Assembly (NCBI GenBank): GCA_028280845.1
Contig: JANQKZ010000017.1
Span: forward strand, 1 to 64,000
Length of the DNA: 64,000 bases
DNA from: Opitutales bacterium
GTDB lineage: Bacteria > Verrucomicrobiota > Verrucomicrobiia > Opitutales > JABSRG01
Direction: 5' to 3'
Position numbers and translations under genes: made by a program. The notes below the pieces were generated by a model, which was given only the letters and a program-made list of their open reading frames with translations, was not told the origin of the DNA and ran no database searches. Position 1 is the stretch's first letter. Each line of letters begins with the position of its first letter. Below, in pieces: positions 7,128 to 16,713 of this stretch.

Positions 7128-7187
7128 TCACCAGCGATTGATTGACACACAGAGCAGTAGAGCAGGGCCACCAGGCAAGGTCTTTAA

Positions 7188-8801
7188 TCAATCCACACCC
7201 TTGTATAATTCCATCTGTTTCGCCCAGGCCCGCTTGCGCTGCTCATCGGAATGGTAGTATTGATCTACGTTGTCCAGGTCCTGGATTTCGTTTTCCGGAA
7301 CACCATATTTCTTACGCAACTCAAGGAGTTTGGCCTGCATGACCTGGATAATTTCGGTGTATTCGGGATTTGAATACTGATTGGTCATTTCCATCGGGTC
7401 GGTATGGGTATCATACAGTTCCCATTCATCCAGCTCATAAAAATACATCAACTTGTAACGTCCGTCGTAGGCTCCCTCATGCTTGTGAATCATATGCCAG
7501 CCGGGATACTCGTAATAATGATAATACAGGCTGTCGCGCCAATCGGCAGGTTTCTCTCCTTCCATGATGGGAACCAGGCTGAGGCCTTGCATATCGTCGG
7601 GCTCCTGGACCCCGGCGATCTGGAGAAAGGTTTGAGCAAAATCGAGATTGGAGACCAGGTCGCTGTTGACTGATCCCGGCTCAATCACTCCCGGCCAACT
7701 CGCAATCAGGGGGGTGCGGTAAGATTCGTCATACATGAAGCGCTTGTCGAACCAGCCGTGCTCGCCCAGATAGAAACCCTGATCGGAGGAGTAGATGAAG
7801 ACTGTATTACCGGCCAATCCGAGTTGGTCGAGGTGTGCCCGGAGCTCACCGACCGAGTCATCGACCGATTTAATACACCGCAGATAATCTTTCACATAGC
7901 GTTGATACTTCCAGCGAATAAGATCCTTCCCCGTTAAATTAGCCTGGATGAAGGCCTGGTTCTTCGGCTCATAAGCCGCATCCCAGGCCTCAATCTGCTC
8001 CGGGGTCATCCGCGCCCGGGTCCGGTGGAAAAGCTCCCCACCGATGTCATATTCGCGAATCTTAAGATCTTTTCCGAGGTCCATCGTTTTGGCGATCGTC
8101 TGGTCCTGTTCCCGTGCCGCCGTGCCCCGACCCTCGTAGTTATCAAACAGTGTGTCAGGCTCCGGCATGGTGATGTCATCAAACGCGGTCAGGTATTTCG
8201 GAGCGGGAGACCATTCACGGTGGGGGGCCTTGTGCTGCACCATCAACATGAAAGGTTTATCCGGATCCCGCTGCCCATCCAACCACTGCTTGACCTTTTC
8301 AGTCACGATTTCCGTGACATAACCGACTTCGCGGTGCATCCCGTTTTCCGTCCTGAAGTCGGGATTATAGTACATGCCCTGGCCCGGCAGGACCTCCCAA
8401 TGATCAAATCCGGTCGGTTCACTTCCCAGGTGCCATTTACCGATAATGGCGGTCTGATACCCGGCCTTCTGGAGCAACTTGGGGAAGGTCTGTTGGCTCC
8501 CGTCAAACTGAGTATTCTCGTTGACGAAAAAACCATTCTTATGGCTGTGCTTTCCCGTGAGAATGGCCGCCCGGCTGGGACCACAGATCGAGTTGGTCAC
8601 CAGGCAACGGTCAAACCGCATCCCATCTTTCGCCAATCGATCCAGGTGCGGGGTTGGGGCAACATCCTTGAGGATACCACCGTAAGCGCTGATCGCCTGC
8701 GTGGCGTGATCGTCCGTGAAGACGAACACAATATTGGGCCGCTCAGATTGAGAATAGCAGAAAGCGGAAAGCAGAAGGAAGATAAGGGGTAGAAATTTCA
8801 T
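7188..8801 (-). CDS. Secreted sulfatase (S1 / formylglycine type)
   Basis: A type I sulfatase that hydrolyses sulfate esters, probably on sulfated glycans in the periplasm or outside the cell. The signal peptide ends near CYSQS. The N-terminal metal-binding DDH follows, and the formylglycine motif CGPSR has its Cys at residue 73. GKWHLG near residue 120 and [13 protein letters not shown] further on complete the active site. At about 537 residues it is full length for the S1 family. The Cys must be converted to formylglycine by a maturase not present in this window. I prefer the ATG at 8801 to the upstream TTG. The start lies 8 nt from one arm of a perfect inverted repeat (8809-8892). A second sulfatase is divergent on the other side. 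Confidence 0.93.
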   Translation of the reverse strand: MKFLPLIFLLLSAFCYSQSERPNIVFVFTDDHATQAISAYGGILKDVAPTPHLDRLAKDGMRFDRCLVTNSICGPSRAAILTGKHSHKNGFFVNENTQFDGSQQTFPKLLQKAGYQTAIIGKWHLGSEPTGFDHWEVLPGQGMYYNPDFRTENGMHREVGYVTEIVTEKVKQWLDGQRDPDKPFMLMVQHKAPHREWSPAPKYLTAFDDITMPEPDTLFDNYEGRGTAAREQDQTIAKTMDLGKDLKIREYDIGGELFHRTRARMTPEQIEAWDAAYEPKNQAFIQANLTGKDLIRWKYQRYVKDYLRCIKSVDDSVGELRAHLDQLGLAGNTVFIYSSDQGFYLGEHGWFDKRFMYDESYRTPLIASWPGVIEPGSVNSDLVSNLDFAQTFLQIAGVQEPDDMQGLSLVPIMEGEKPADWRDSLYYHYYEYPGWHMIHKHEGAYDGRYKLMYFYELDEWELYDTHTDPMEMTNQYSNPEYTEIIQVMQAKLLELRKKYGVPENEIQDLDNVDQYYHSDEQRKRAWAKQMELYKGVD

Positions 8802-8808
8802 AACCAAG

Positions 8809-8892
8809 ATTGTAGGAGCGACCTTGCGTCGCGAAACAAACCAAAAAAACCAACGAAGCTGGAGTTTCGCGACGCAAGGTCGCTCCTACAAT
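8809..8892. repeat. Perfect 29-bp inverted repeat (REP doublet)
   Basis: Two 29-bp arms (8809-8837 and 8864-8892) are exact reverse complements separated by 26 bp. Each arm begins TTGTAGGAGCGACCTTGCG and contains an internal GCGAC...GTCGC mini-palindrome, the architecture of REP sequences. It lies between two divergent sulfatase genes, very close to the start of the left one, so it would form a hairpin in that 5' leader if transcription starts beyond it. Confidence 0.9.
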
Positions 8893-8977
8893 CATATTTT
8901 CCTTATTGGGAAGAATCCCGAATTCCATGATCATTTCAGGTTGTGAATCTGCGAGGTTCAGCACCAGATTAGGGTAA

Positions 8978-10756
8978 ATGAAAGTTCTGCTTGTCCCTCT
9001 GATTGCCTCGATCCTGCTCCTGCCTGTACTCCAGGCAGCCGCTCAACCCAACGTCATCGTTATCATGACCGATGACCAGGGCTGGGGCGATTTGAGCCTT
9101 CATGGACATACGACTCTGCAAACCCCGAACATCGACCGCATCGCCAAAGAGGGACTCCAATTCACTCATTTTTATTTACAACCGGTTTGCTCGCCAACCC
9201 GGGCTGAGTTCCTCACAGGACGATATTATCCTCGAAGCGGCGTTTACAGCACTGGAGGTGGGGGAGAACGCATCGATTTGGATGAACAAACCATCGCTGA
9301 TGTATTCAAAAATGCTGGATACGATACGGGCCTCTTTGGGAAATGGCACAGCGGGTCGCAATACCCGTATCATCCATTGGGGCGTGGGTTTAATGAATTC
9401 TATGGGTTCACCTCCGGTCACTGGGGCCTCTACTTCGATCCCATGATCGAACACAACGGGACCATGACCCGAGGCAATGGCTATTTACCGGACGATATCA
9501 CGGACAGGGCTATGGCTTTTGTGGAAAAAAATACCAAGCGGGATCGGCCTTTCTTCATCTATCTCGCCTATAATACTCCCCATTCCCCGATGCAGGTGCC
9601 CGATCGTTTCTGGAAAAAATATGAATATCTGGTAATTCCTCAAAAGGGAACCCTGGCTGACCGGGAAGATCCGCTGCACACCAAAGCGGCTCTGGCGATG
9701 TGCGAAAATGTAGATTGGAATGTGGGTCGACTCTTGGACCAATTAGACATTCTCGGTGTCGCTGATGACACCATCCTGCTTTACATGACCGATAATGGCC
9801 CGAATGGAGATCGGTGGAATGGGGGGATGAAAGGACGAAAAGGGTCCACCGATGAGGGTGGGATAAGGTCCCCCATGTTCATGCGGTGGCCTGCTCAGAT
9901 TGAAGCCGGTTCCATGATTCGGGAGATCGGCGGGATTATCGACTTACTTCCCACACTCGCGGACCTGGCAGGGATTCCGATCAACCCTCCCAAGACCCTG
10001 GACGGTCTCTCCTTAAAGCCCCTTATCCTGGGCCTGGAATCCGCCTGGCCGGATCGCAACCTGGTGGCTCACTGGGGAGAACGCGTGAGCATCCGAAATC
10101 AGCAGTTCCGGCTCGATCACGCAGGACAGCTGTTCGATATCACCCAGGACCCGAATCAACTTCAGGATGTGGCGGCCGGGTATCCTGAGGTGGCTAAGAA
10201 GCTCCATGATTTTGCCGACAGCTGGGTTGCCGACATGTATGGCCGAGGGGCATCAAGGGCTAAACCAGGCGATCGCCCGGCCCGTCCCTTTTTGGTAGGC
10301 CACCCGGCGTTCGGGATCACTCAGCTCCCCGCTCGCGATGCGGAAGCCACAGGTTCCATCCAACGGTCCAACCGGTGGCCGAATGATTCATTCTTCAAAA
10401 ACTGGACATCCGAAGCAGATGAAATCACCTGGAATGTAGAGGTGTTGGCATCCGGGTTATACGCTGCCGAAATCTGGTATGCCTGCCCAGAGGAGGATAT
10501 CGGGGCCATCCTCGAATTGGAATTTAATGGATCCAAGGCTCAGGCCACCGTCTACGAATCCCATGACCCGCCCTATCTCGGTTCCAAATTCAATCGCTCT
10601 CCCCTCAATGAATCACCGGTAAAAATCTTCCGGAGGATGGGTCTGGGATCGATCGAGCTTCCAGCAGGTCAGGGAACCCTCCGCCTGAAAGCTGTCGACA
10701 TTCCCAAAGGACAAGCGATTGAGTTCCGCCTGCTCACCCTAAGTCGAATTCGATAA
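8978..10756 (+). CDS. Secreted arylsulfatase-type sulfatase with C-terminal beta domain
   Basis: A 592-residue S1-family sulfatase. It has a signal peptide ending at LQAAAQ, metal ligands in MTDDQGWGD, formylglycine motif CSPTR with Cys71, GKWHSG near residue 125, and MTDNGPNGDRW as the second metal-binding block. The first 430 or so residues are the catalytic domain. The last 130 (from about SIQRSNRW) look like a beta-sandwich appendage, possibly carbohydrate-binding. It would act on sulfated polysaccharide fragments together with the divergent sulfatase at 7188-8801; the two share little beyond the active site. AGGG shortly before the ATG at 8978 supports this start. Confidence 0.93.
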   Translation: MKVLLVPLIASILLLPVLQAAAQPNVIVIMTDDQGWGDLSLHGHTTLQTPNIDRIAKEGLQFTHFYLQPVCSPTRAEFLTGRYYPRSGVYSTGGGGERIDLDEQTIADVFKNAGYDTGLFGKWHSGSQYPYHPLGRGFNEFYGFTSGHWGLYFDPMIEHNGTMTRGNGYLPDDITDRAMAFVEKNTKRDRPFFIYLAYNTPHSPMQVPDRFWKKYEYLVIPQKGTLADREDPLHTKAALAMCENVDWNVGRLLDQLDILGVADDTILLYMTDNGPNGDRWNGGMKGRKGSTDEGGIRSPMFMRWPAQIEAGSMIREIGGIIDLLPTLADLAGIPINPPKTLDGLSLKPLILGLESAWPDRNLVAHWGERVSIRNQQFRLDHAGQLFDITQDPNQLQDVAAGYPEVAKKLHDFADSWVADMYGRGASRAKPGDRPARPFLVGHPAFGITQLPARDAEATGSIQRSNRWPNDSFFKNWTSEADEITWNVEVLASGLYAAEIWYACPEEDIGAILELEFNGSKAQATVYESHDPPYLGSKFNRSPLNESPVKIFRRMGLGSIELPAGQGTLRLKAVDIPKGQAIEFRLLTLSRIR

Positions 10757-10842
10757 AAACTCCCCCAAGCCGACGCCAACCGCTCCAGCCTTGACCTGAT
10801 CTCGCTTTCTCGGCACCTTTACCCCCTTTTTCGACGTCAATC

Positions 10843-12240
10843 ATGAACCGGGTCTATATCAAAACCTATGGGTGCCAGATGAACGAAAGGGATTCTGAGG
10901 CCGTCGCCGCCATGCTGAGAGATCGCGGCTATAGCATCGTAGACTCTGAGCACCATGCCGACATCGTTCTTCTCAATACCTGCTCCGTCCGCGACCAGGC
11001 CGAGCAGAAGGCGATTGGAAAGGCCGGTCACCTCACCAAGAATAAACGGGAGCGCTCCGACTACATTCTCGGGATCATGGGATGCATGGCCCAGAACCGC
11101 GGGGATGAGCTGGTCGACCGCATCCCTGACCTGGATCTCGTCGTGGGCACTCAGAAATTTCACCAGGTTCCGGATCACCTCGACAACATCATCCAGAGCC
11201 GCAACGGCCTCGGGCCCAGGCCAACCACGATAGTGGACCTGGATGAGGAGGAAGGCTCTCAAAACACGATCCGCGCCCACCTTAATGCAGAGCGTAAGGT
11301 ATCTGCCTTTGTCTCCATCATGCAGGGCTGCAATATGAATTGCGCCTATTGCATCGTTCCGAAAACCCGCGGTCGCGAACGCAGCCGGCCCATCGATTCA
11401 ATCGTGGAGGAAGTCCATGAACTGGCCCAGGCCGGCACGAAAGAAATCACCCTGCTCGGCCAGATCGTCAACTTGTATGGACGCGACTGCATGCGTCGAG
11501 AAAACGGGAAGAGCCCCTTTGTCCGCCTGATTGAGTCGGTGCATGAGGTGCCCGGCGTGGAGCGCATCCGCTTCACCAGTCCGCACCCGGTTGGTTTCCG
11601 CAAAGACCTGATCGAGGCCTACCGCGACCTACCCAAACTTTGTCCTTACATTCACTTCCCGATGCAGAGCGGGAACAACCGCGTCCTCAAAGCCATGAAA
11701 CGGACCTACACCATCGAGCGCTATCGGCACATTGTGGATCAGTTGCGGGAGATGGTGCCGGACATGTTCTTTTCGACAGACGTTATTGTCGGCTTCCCCG
11801 GAGAAACTGAGGACGAGTTCCAGGATACGGTCCACCACTTCAAGGATATCGCCTTCGATATGGCCTTTCTCTTTAAATACTCCATCCGCACCGGAACGGA
11901 GGCCGCTGATATGGAGGATCAAATTCCACAGGAGGAGAAGGAAGCCCGGCTCCAGGTCCTGCTCGACACCCTCGAAGGCCAGTCCCTCAAGCGGAATCAG
12001 TCCATGGTCGGCTCCATCCAGGAGATCCTGGTGGAAGGGCAAGCTCGCCGGGGCGACAATATGTTCATGGGCCGCACGCCCGGCTTTCGCAAAGTGATCT
12101 TTCCCGGAAGCGACCGGCTCGTTGGTGAATTGGTCCCTCTACGGATTACTGAAGCCAGTACCAGCACCCTGCGTGGTGAACTTTTGCTGAATGGAGTGGA
12201 ACCCGAGACAAACGTTTCCTTGCCCTCCATCGCGGTATAG
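10843..12240 (+). CDS. miaB: tRNA-2-methylthio-N6-dimethylallyladenosine synthase MiaB
   Basis: A radical-SAM methylthiotransferase that adds the 2-methylthio group to i6A37 of tRNAs reading UNN codons. The N-terminal UPF0004 domain shows its three cluster-binding cysteines (YGCQMN near residue 11, LNTCSVRD and MGCMAQ). The radical-SAM motif CNMNCAYC lies near residue 165 and is followed by PKTRGRERSR. A C-terminal TRAM domain (EILVEGQARRG) completes the protein. The length of 465 residues is normal. ATG at 10843 with the canonical VYIKTYGCQMN opening fixes the start. A membrane protein gene and gmk follow closely and may be cotranscribed. Confidence 0.96.
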   Translation: MNRVYIKTYGCQMNERDSEAVAAMLRDRGYSIVDSEHHADIVLLNTCSVRDQAEQKAIGKAGHLTKNKRERSDYILGIMGCMAQNRGDELVDRIPDLDLVVGTQKFHQVPDHLDNIIQSRNGLGPRPTTIVDLDEEEGSQNTIRAHLNAERKVSAFVSIMQGCNMNCAYCIVPKTRGRERSRPIDSIVEEVHELAQAGTKEITLLGQIVNLYGRDCMRRENGKSPFVRLIESVHEVPGVERIRFTSPHPVGFRKDLIEAYRDLPKLCPYIHFPMQSGNNRVLKAMKRTYTIERYRHIVDQLREMVPDMFFSTDVIVGFPGETEDEFQDTVHHFKDIAFDMAFLFKYSIRTGTEAADMEDQIPQEEKEARLQVLLDTLEGQSLKRNQSMVGSIQEILVEGQARRGDNMFMGRTPGFRKVIFPGSDRLVGELVPLRITEASTSTLRGELLLNGVEPETNVSLPSIAV

Positions 12241-12263
12241 CCGTTGGATAGAGGTTTGAGCCC

Positions 12264-12803
12264 ATGTCTTTGTTTATTATCACCCTATTGAATGCCCTCT
12301 CATTGATTGCCCTCGGCGCCGCCTTCATTTGGGGAGGAGCAAAATGGGAAGGCCTGGCGAAAGCATTTCCACGCTCGAAGGTGGCAACCCTTGTGACGCT
12401 TGGGCTGGGGACTGCCGGGTTTCTCTATCATATCACCCAACTCGGAGAAGCAGACTACGGAAACTACAAACAGTACCTCCTCATTGGGTTTACTGCCGTA
12501 GCTGTTCTCTCCTATTTCTGGGTCCCTGATTTCCTTTCCGTTCGGGGCCTCACCGTGATCGGGTTGCTGCTGGCTAAAGTGAACCTCGATGCTGCCTACA
12601 TGCTCTGGGATATTCCCCAACGCCTGTTCCTGGTATCCTTTTCCTACCTGCTCATCTTCCTCTGCCTCTATCTGGCTGTCAGCCCCTTTCGCGTCCGCGA
12701 TTTCCTGAACTGGGCTTATCAAAAAGCGGCTCGCCCCAAGGCCTTTGGATCCGCCTTGTCAGTGATTGGGATCCTCCTGGGAATCGTTGCCTTTACCTAT
12801 TGA
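12264..12803 (+). CDS. Hypothetical multi-pass membrane protein
   Basis: A 179-residue, strongly hydrophobic protein with about five or six transmembrane helices (starting near residues 3, 40, 70, 92, 120 and 160). I recognise no motif or family. It starts 23 nt after miaB, and its stop falls just before the gmk start, so the three genes probably form one transcript. The compact placement and clean frame support a real gene. Confidence 0.75.
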   Translation: MSLFIITLLNALSLIALGAAFIWGGAKWEGLAKAFPRSKVATLVTLGLGTAGFLYHITQLGEADYGNYKQYLLIGFTAVAVLSYFWVPDFLSVRGLTVIGLLLAKVNLDAAYMLWDIPQRLFLVSFSYLLIFLCLYLAVSPFRVRDFLNWAYQKAARPKAFGSALSVIGILLGIVAFTY

Positions 12804-12834
12804 TTCGGAAAGCACCCCCTCTCATAACTGGAGC

Positions 12835-13470
12835 ATGGCGCACCCCATGCCTGAACCCGTACCACTGCTCATCATCATTTCCGGACCCGCCGGAAGTGGG
12901 AAAACCACACTCTGTGACTCCCTCCTGGCGGGCTGGGACGCTCATTTTCTCAGTAGCGGCAGCCAGCTGGAACGCGTTATTACTGCAACCACGCGGGAAC
13001 CGAGATCAGGAGAACAGAACGGAGTAGACTACTTCTTCCTGACCAAAGATGAATTCGAAGACAAGGTCGCGGGTAAGGGGTTCTTCGAGCATGCCACTGT
13101 GTTTCAGAATCGCTATGGTATCCTGAAGTCAGAGATTCATGGAAAGCTCAAGCTCGGTAAAAACCTACTCATCAATATTGACGTTCAGGGGGCCGCTACT
13201 TTTCGCAAAAACGCCGCCGATGACCCCACGCTGGCAGACCGGGTCATAACCGTCTTCATCATGCCGCCGAACACAGAAGTGCTTCAAGAGCGCTTGCTCA
13301 ACCGCGGTCAAAACAATCCGGCAGATATGCAACACCGCCTCCATATCGCCGAGCAGGAGATGAAGGAGTGGGTCCATTATGACTACACCATCATCAGCGG
13401 AACGAAGGAGGAAGACTTCGACCAACTCCTCTCCATCATCCGCGCCGAACGCCTCCGCGTCCGAACCTAG
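12835..13470 (+). CDS. gmk: Guanylate kinase
   Basis: It phosphorylates GMP to GDP with ATP in the cytoplasm. The P-loop ISGPAGSGKTT is near residue 16. The GMP-binding region follows with TATTREPRSGEQNGVDYFF, and then FFEHATVFQNRYG. Q-G in NIDVQGA and the lid arginines (ERLLNRGQ) are present. The length of about 211 residues is typical. I chose the ATG at 12835 over an upstream in-frame TTG inside the previous gene. It is the last gene of the miaB cluster. Confidence 0.94.
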   Translation: MAHPMPEPVPLLIIISGPAGSGKTTLCDSLLAGWDAHFLSSGSQLERVITATTREPRSGEQNGVDYFFLTKDEFEDKVAGKGFFEHATVFQNRYGILKSEIHGKLKLGKNLLINIDVQGAATFRKNAADDPTLADRVITVFIMPPNTEVLQERLLNRGQNNPADMQHRLHIAEQEMKEWVHYDYTIISGTKEEDFDQLLSIIRAERLRVRT

Positions 13471-13777
13471 AACATCCTGAATCCCGCATCCCGCATCACG
13501 GACCTCGCATCCCGCCCCCCTTCGCCAAATTTTCACAGAAACAAGACTTGCCAAACCCTAAGACCGTTGGCTTGTTGGTGAACGAGGACTCTTTTATGAA
13601 CGCACTGCTTTGACCCAGGGATTCGCTCTTTTTACCAAGCTGGTTTGCTTGGATGATGCGACTGTTTGATCCCTTGGACCGGAACCAGCCCCGTCGGCTA
13701 TTCCTGTGTTGTTTGCCTCCCCTGCCTGCTATACCCCCTGCCGTCTTGTCTAATTATTTAACCCTTGTTTCACGGTC
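13471..13777. other. Intergenic spacer with CCCGCATC motif array
   Basis: No gene is seen in these 307 bp. Directly after gmk the motif CCCGCATC occurs two to three times in tandem (13483-13516). The remainder probably carries the promoter of the ABC transporter gene, but I could not pick a convincing -35/-10 pair. Confidence 0.5.
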
Positions 13778-16087
13778 ATGAGTACCCGGAATCACCAAAG
13801 AAATCTCAATCTGGTCAAAGCCTACACCGACCAACCCGAAACCCTTCCACCATCGGTTTACTCGGCCCTGGAAGAGGTCTGGGGCCGCTCTGTGTCCGTT
13901 CAACTCTATGCCTTGGCCGACCTCAATCCACAGCTTCAACTCTCCCAGACCTGGATCTGCTTGGGCCCGACCCACCTGGCTCTGGTCAAAATGAAGCCCA
14001 AAGGAAACGAGATCGACCAGGTCTCTCAATTTCCCCGGGAGCAAATCAAAGGCGTCCTGGAACACTTTGGTCTCAGCTGCACCACGGTTACCTTTGCCGG
14101 AGCGGATGGGGAGCCCAATTTGGGCATCATTCGCTTCACCCACCGCCAGCGCCAGGCCGTAGGAGCAATCATTTTCGTCCTCCGCCAGTCCTTGACGGAT
14201 TCCCCCTTCAAGGTCCAGGAGCTGAACGCTGATGAAGAATACGCCGAGGCCTTAGCTCAACCGATTAAATCCGCTCAAGCTGCCTTTTCAGATACCAATC
14301 GTGCGGTGTTCTGGCGCCTATTGGGATACCTGAAACCCTATAAAGGCCAAATCATCCTCGGATTCGTTGCCGCCTTTATCATGACCGCCCTCATGATGGT
14401 CCCGGCCTTCATTACCGGTCGACTGATTGATACGGTGGTCACCCCATTCCAGGATGGTGAAATCCTCTGGGAAAACGCCTGGAAAACCGCCTGGTTACTC
14501 CTCGCCACCCTGGTCACCACCCAGATCCTGCGACAGTTTTTCCTTTGGATCCGTCTCCGCTGGATGGCTTATATAGGCGAGTACATTGCCCGGGACTTGC
14601 GGCGGGACATCTACGACCACCTCCACCGCCTGAGTGTGCAGTACTTTTCGAAAATGAATACGGGGAGCATCATCAGCCGGGTCAGCTCAGACAGTGACCG
14701 CATCTGGGAGTTCATTGCCTTCGGTGTCACCGAAGCCTCCGTTTCGGTCCTCCTCATCTTCAGCCTCACCGGGATGATGATGTATCTGGATTGGCAACTC
14801 GGCCTCTTTGTACTCCTGCCCCTGCCCATCATCTTCCTGCTGATTTATTGGAATGGTAAAGCCATGCACGGGGCCTTCCTGCGAATCTGGAGAAAATGGT
14901 CTCACCTGACCTCGGTGATATCCGATACCGTGCCTGGGATTCGGGTCGTCAAGGCCTTCAACCAGGGAGATCGGGAGCGGACCCGCTTTGGTAGCTCCAA
15001 CAACAGCTATGTGGATGAAACCTTTCGCATTCACAACATTTGGACCTCCTTCTGGCCCCTGTTTATCCTGGGTATCCAGATGATGCAGGTCGCCGTTTGG
15101 GCCTTTGCCATTCCCCGCCTTATCGGGGGTTCCCCCACCGGACAACCATCGATGGAAATTGGGGTCTTTGTCAGCTTCCTCCTTTACCTGGGTCTCTTTT
15201 TCTGGCCCCTGGAGACCTTTGCTCAGATCTCGCGCATGATGAACCGGTCCCTCAGCTCGGCCTACCGGATTTTTGAAGTGCTTGATACGGAGCCTGAGGT
15301 CGTCGATAAGGAGGACGCTCGAAAGCTCGACCCCGTCGTGGGTGCAATAGAGTTTAAAGATGTGATCTTTGGCTACGATCCAGTCCGGCAAATCCTCAAG
15401 GGTGTCTCCTTCAAGGTTAAACCCGGCGAAATGATCGGCCTGGTCGGCCCCTCGGGAGCCGGCAAGACCACGGTCATCAACCTGATAGCCCGCTTTTACG
15501 ATGCAGACAGCGGAGAGATCCGGATCGATGGCCATGACATCCAGGACCTCGATACCGGCAACTACCGCAGCCAGCTAGGCATGGTCATGCAGGACCCCTA
15601 CCTGTTTCACGGCACCATCCTGGAAAACATCCGCTACGGCCAGCGAGACGCCACGGTCGAGCAGGTCATCCGTGCCTCCAAAGCGGCCAATGCCCACGAC
15701 TTCATCTGCAAGCTGCCCCAAGGCTATGACACCATTGTCGGGGAACGCGGCCACACCCTATCCGGAGGTGAACGCCAGCGAGTCAGTATTGCCCGAGCCA
15801 TTCTCCACGATCCCAAGATTCTTATTCTTGATGAAGCCACATCTAGCGTGGATACCGAAACCGAGCGCAATATTCAGGAAGCCATCGATCGGCTCACCGA
15901 GAACCGCACGGTTATCGCAATCGCCCACCGGCTCTCTACCTTGCGCAAGGCCAACCGGCTGTTCGTCATGAAAGAGGGCTACCTCGTAGAGGAGGGAACC
16001 CACGAAGCTCTCCTCCAGAAAGCGGACGGTGTCTACCGCAAGCTCTATGATATGCAACGTGAGCTCCATGAAGCCTACGCCCTCTAG
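13778..16087 (+). CDS. ABC exporter, fused permease-ATPase, of the DUF1854-linked type
   Basis: The 769-residue half-transporter has an unusual N-terminal domain of about 175 residues, then six transmembrane helices (about 177-480), then a complete ATPase. The ATPase shows Walker A GPSGAGKTT near residue 557, Q-loop MVMQDPYLF, signature LSGGERQR, Walker B ILILDEATS and a switch His in IAHRLST. It therefore resembles multidrug/lipid-type exporters that dimerise. The adjacent DUF1854 gene marks the transporter subtype that annotation pipelines call cyanophycin-metabolism-associated; no cyanophycin gene is in this window. The N-terminal domain, which such transporters share, may be regulatory. 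The substrate is unknown. Confidence 0.88.
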   Translation: MSTRNHQRNLNLVKAYTDQPETLPPSVYSALEEVWGRSVSVQLYALADLNPQLQLSQTWICLGPTHLALVKMKPKGNEIDQVSQFPREQIKGVLEHFGLSCTTVTFAGADGEPNLGIIRFTHRQRQAVGAIIFVLRQSLTDSPFKVQELNADEEYAEALAQPIKSAQAAFSDTNRAVFWRLLGYLKPYKGQIILGFVAAFIMTALMMVPAFITGRLIDTVVTPFQDGEILWENAWKTAWLLLATLVTTQILRQFFLWIRLRWMAYIGEYIARDLRRDIYDHLHRLSVQYFSKMNTGSIISRVSSDSDRIWEFIAFGVTEASVSVLLIFSLTGMMMYLDWQLGLFVLLPLPIIFLLIYWNGKAMHGAFLRIWRKWSHLTSVISDTVPGIRVVKAFNQGDRERTRFGSSNNSYVDETFRIHNIWTSFWPLFILGIQMMQVAVWAFAIPRLIGGSPTGQPSMEIGVFVSFLLYLGLFFWPLETFAQISRMMNRSLSSAYRIFEVLDTEPEVVDKEDARKLDPVVGAIEFKDVIFGYDPVRQILKGVSFKVKPGEMIGLVGPSGAGKTTVINLIARFYDADSGEIRIDGHDIQDLDTGNYRSQLGMVMQDPYLFHGTILENIRYGQRDATVEQVIRASKAANAHDFICKLPQGYDTIVGERGHTLSGGERQRVSIARAILHDPKILILDEATSSVDTETERNIQEAIDRLTENRTVIAIAHRLSTLRKANRLFVMKEGYLVEEGTHEALLQKADGVYRKLYDMQRELHEAYAL

Positions 16088-16089
16088 GA

Positions 16090-16117
16090 AAACCCGAAAT
16101 CAAAAACCCGAAATTAA
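16090..16117 (+). repeat. Two-unit 14-bp tandem repeat before DUF1854 start
   Basis: Two units, AAACCCGAAATCAA and AAACCCGAAATTAA, fill the gap between the ABC transporter stop and the next ATG at 16119. They replace any recognisable Shine-Dalgarno sequence. Confidence 0.7.
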
Positions 16118-16118
16118 A

Positions 16119-16580
16119 ATGAACGCCCCCGCCATCCGCCGCACCGAAGAAGGACAACTCCTCGTCCACCAGGAGGAGCAGCCCATCGCGGTGTCCCTGC
16201 GTCCCTGCTTTCCGTGGTCCTTCCCTGAGTCTTTCCTTTCTCTTCGGGACAAAGACGGTAAGGAAGTCCTTCTCATCGAGTCCTTGGAATCCCTCGATTC
16301 GGAGTCCAGGTCCGCCCTGCAAGACGCCCTGGCCGAATCTCGGTTTACCCTGGAAATCCACAAGATTCATTCCATCGAGCGCAACTTCGAGATGCGTATC
16401 TGGAAAGTGGATACAAATCGAGGTGCGCGCACCTTTGAAATCCGACTCGACGACTGGCCCCGCAAGCTCCCCGGGGGAGGTATCGCCATCGTCGACCTGG
16501 CCGGAGACCTCTACACGATCCAGGACCAGGAACAGCTCGACCCGACCTCCCGTAAACTTCTATTCGCCTACGCGGACTAG
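16119..16580 (+). CDS. DUF1854 family protein
   Basis: A 153-residue cytoplasmic protein with the DUF1854 signature: RPCFPWSFPESFLSLRD near residue 26, a central ALAESRFTLEIHKI, and a C-terminal IVDLAGDLYTI followed by LDPTSRKLLFAYAD. The family is uncharacterised but occurs next to the fused ABC transporter type encoded immediately upstream. It is predicted to be a partner or regulator of that transporter. The ATG at 16119 follows the transporter stop by about 30 bp; a longer frame from 16029 overlapping the transporter is less likely. Confidence 0.88.
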   Translation: MNAPAIRRTEEGQLLVHQEEQPIAVSLRPCFPWSFPESFLSLRDKDGKEVLLIESLESLDSESRSALQDALAESRFTLEIHKIHSIERNFEMRIWKVDTNRGARTFEIRLDDWPRKLPGGGIAIVDLAGDLYTIQDQEQLDPTSRKLLFAYAD

Positions 16581-16603
16581 GCCCGCAGCGCGGGGCAAGG
16601 CCA

Positions 16604-16691
16604 AGTGTCTGGTGTCTGGGACAGGGCAACTATCCCACCATTTCGGCTCGTTCACAAAACACTAGACACTGGGCATTAGACATTAGACACT
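16604..16691. repeat. Imperfect inverted repeat with AGACACT motif units
   Basis: AGTGTCTGGTGTCT (16604-16617) and AGACATTAGACACT (16678-16691) are inverted with 12 of 14 matches. A further AGACACT unit lies between them (16664-16670). The element fills the spacer between the DUF1854 and YbdK genes. Confidence 0.6.
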
Positions 16692-16713
16692 GCTGCGAGC
16701 TCAACTTGCAGCT

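Noticed and set aside
8025-8792. 255-residue plus-strand frame
   Set aside because: It is antisense to the sulfatase, whose motifs and signal peptide are clear.
14687-15535. 282-residue minus-strand frame
   Set aside because: It is antisense to the ABC transporter and has no domain character.
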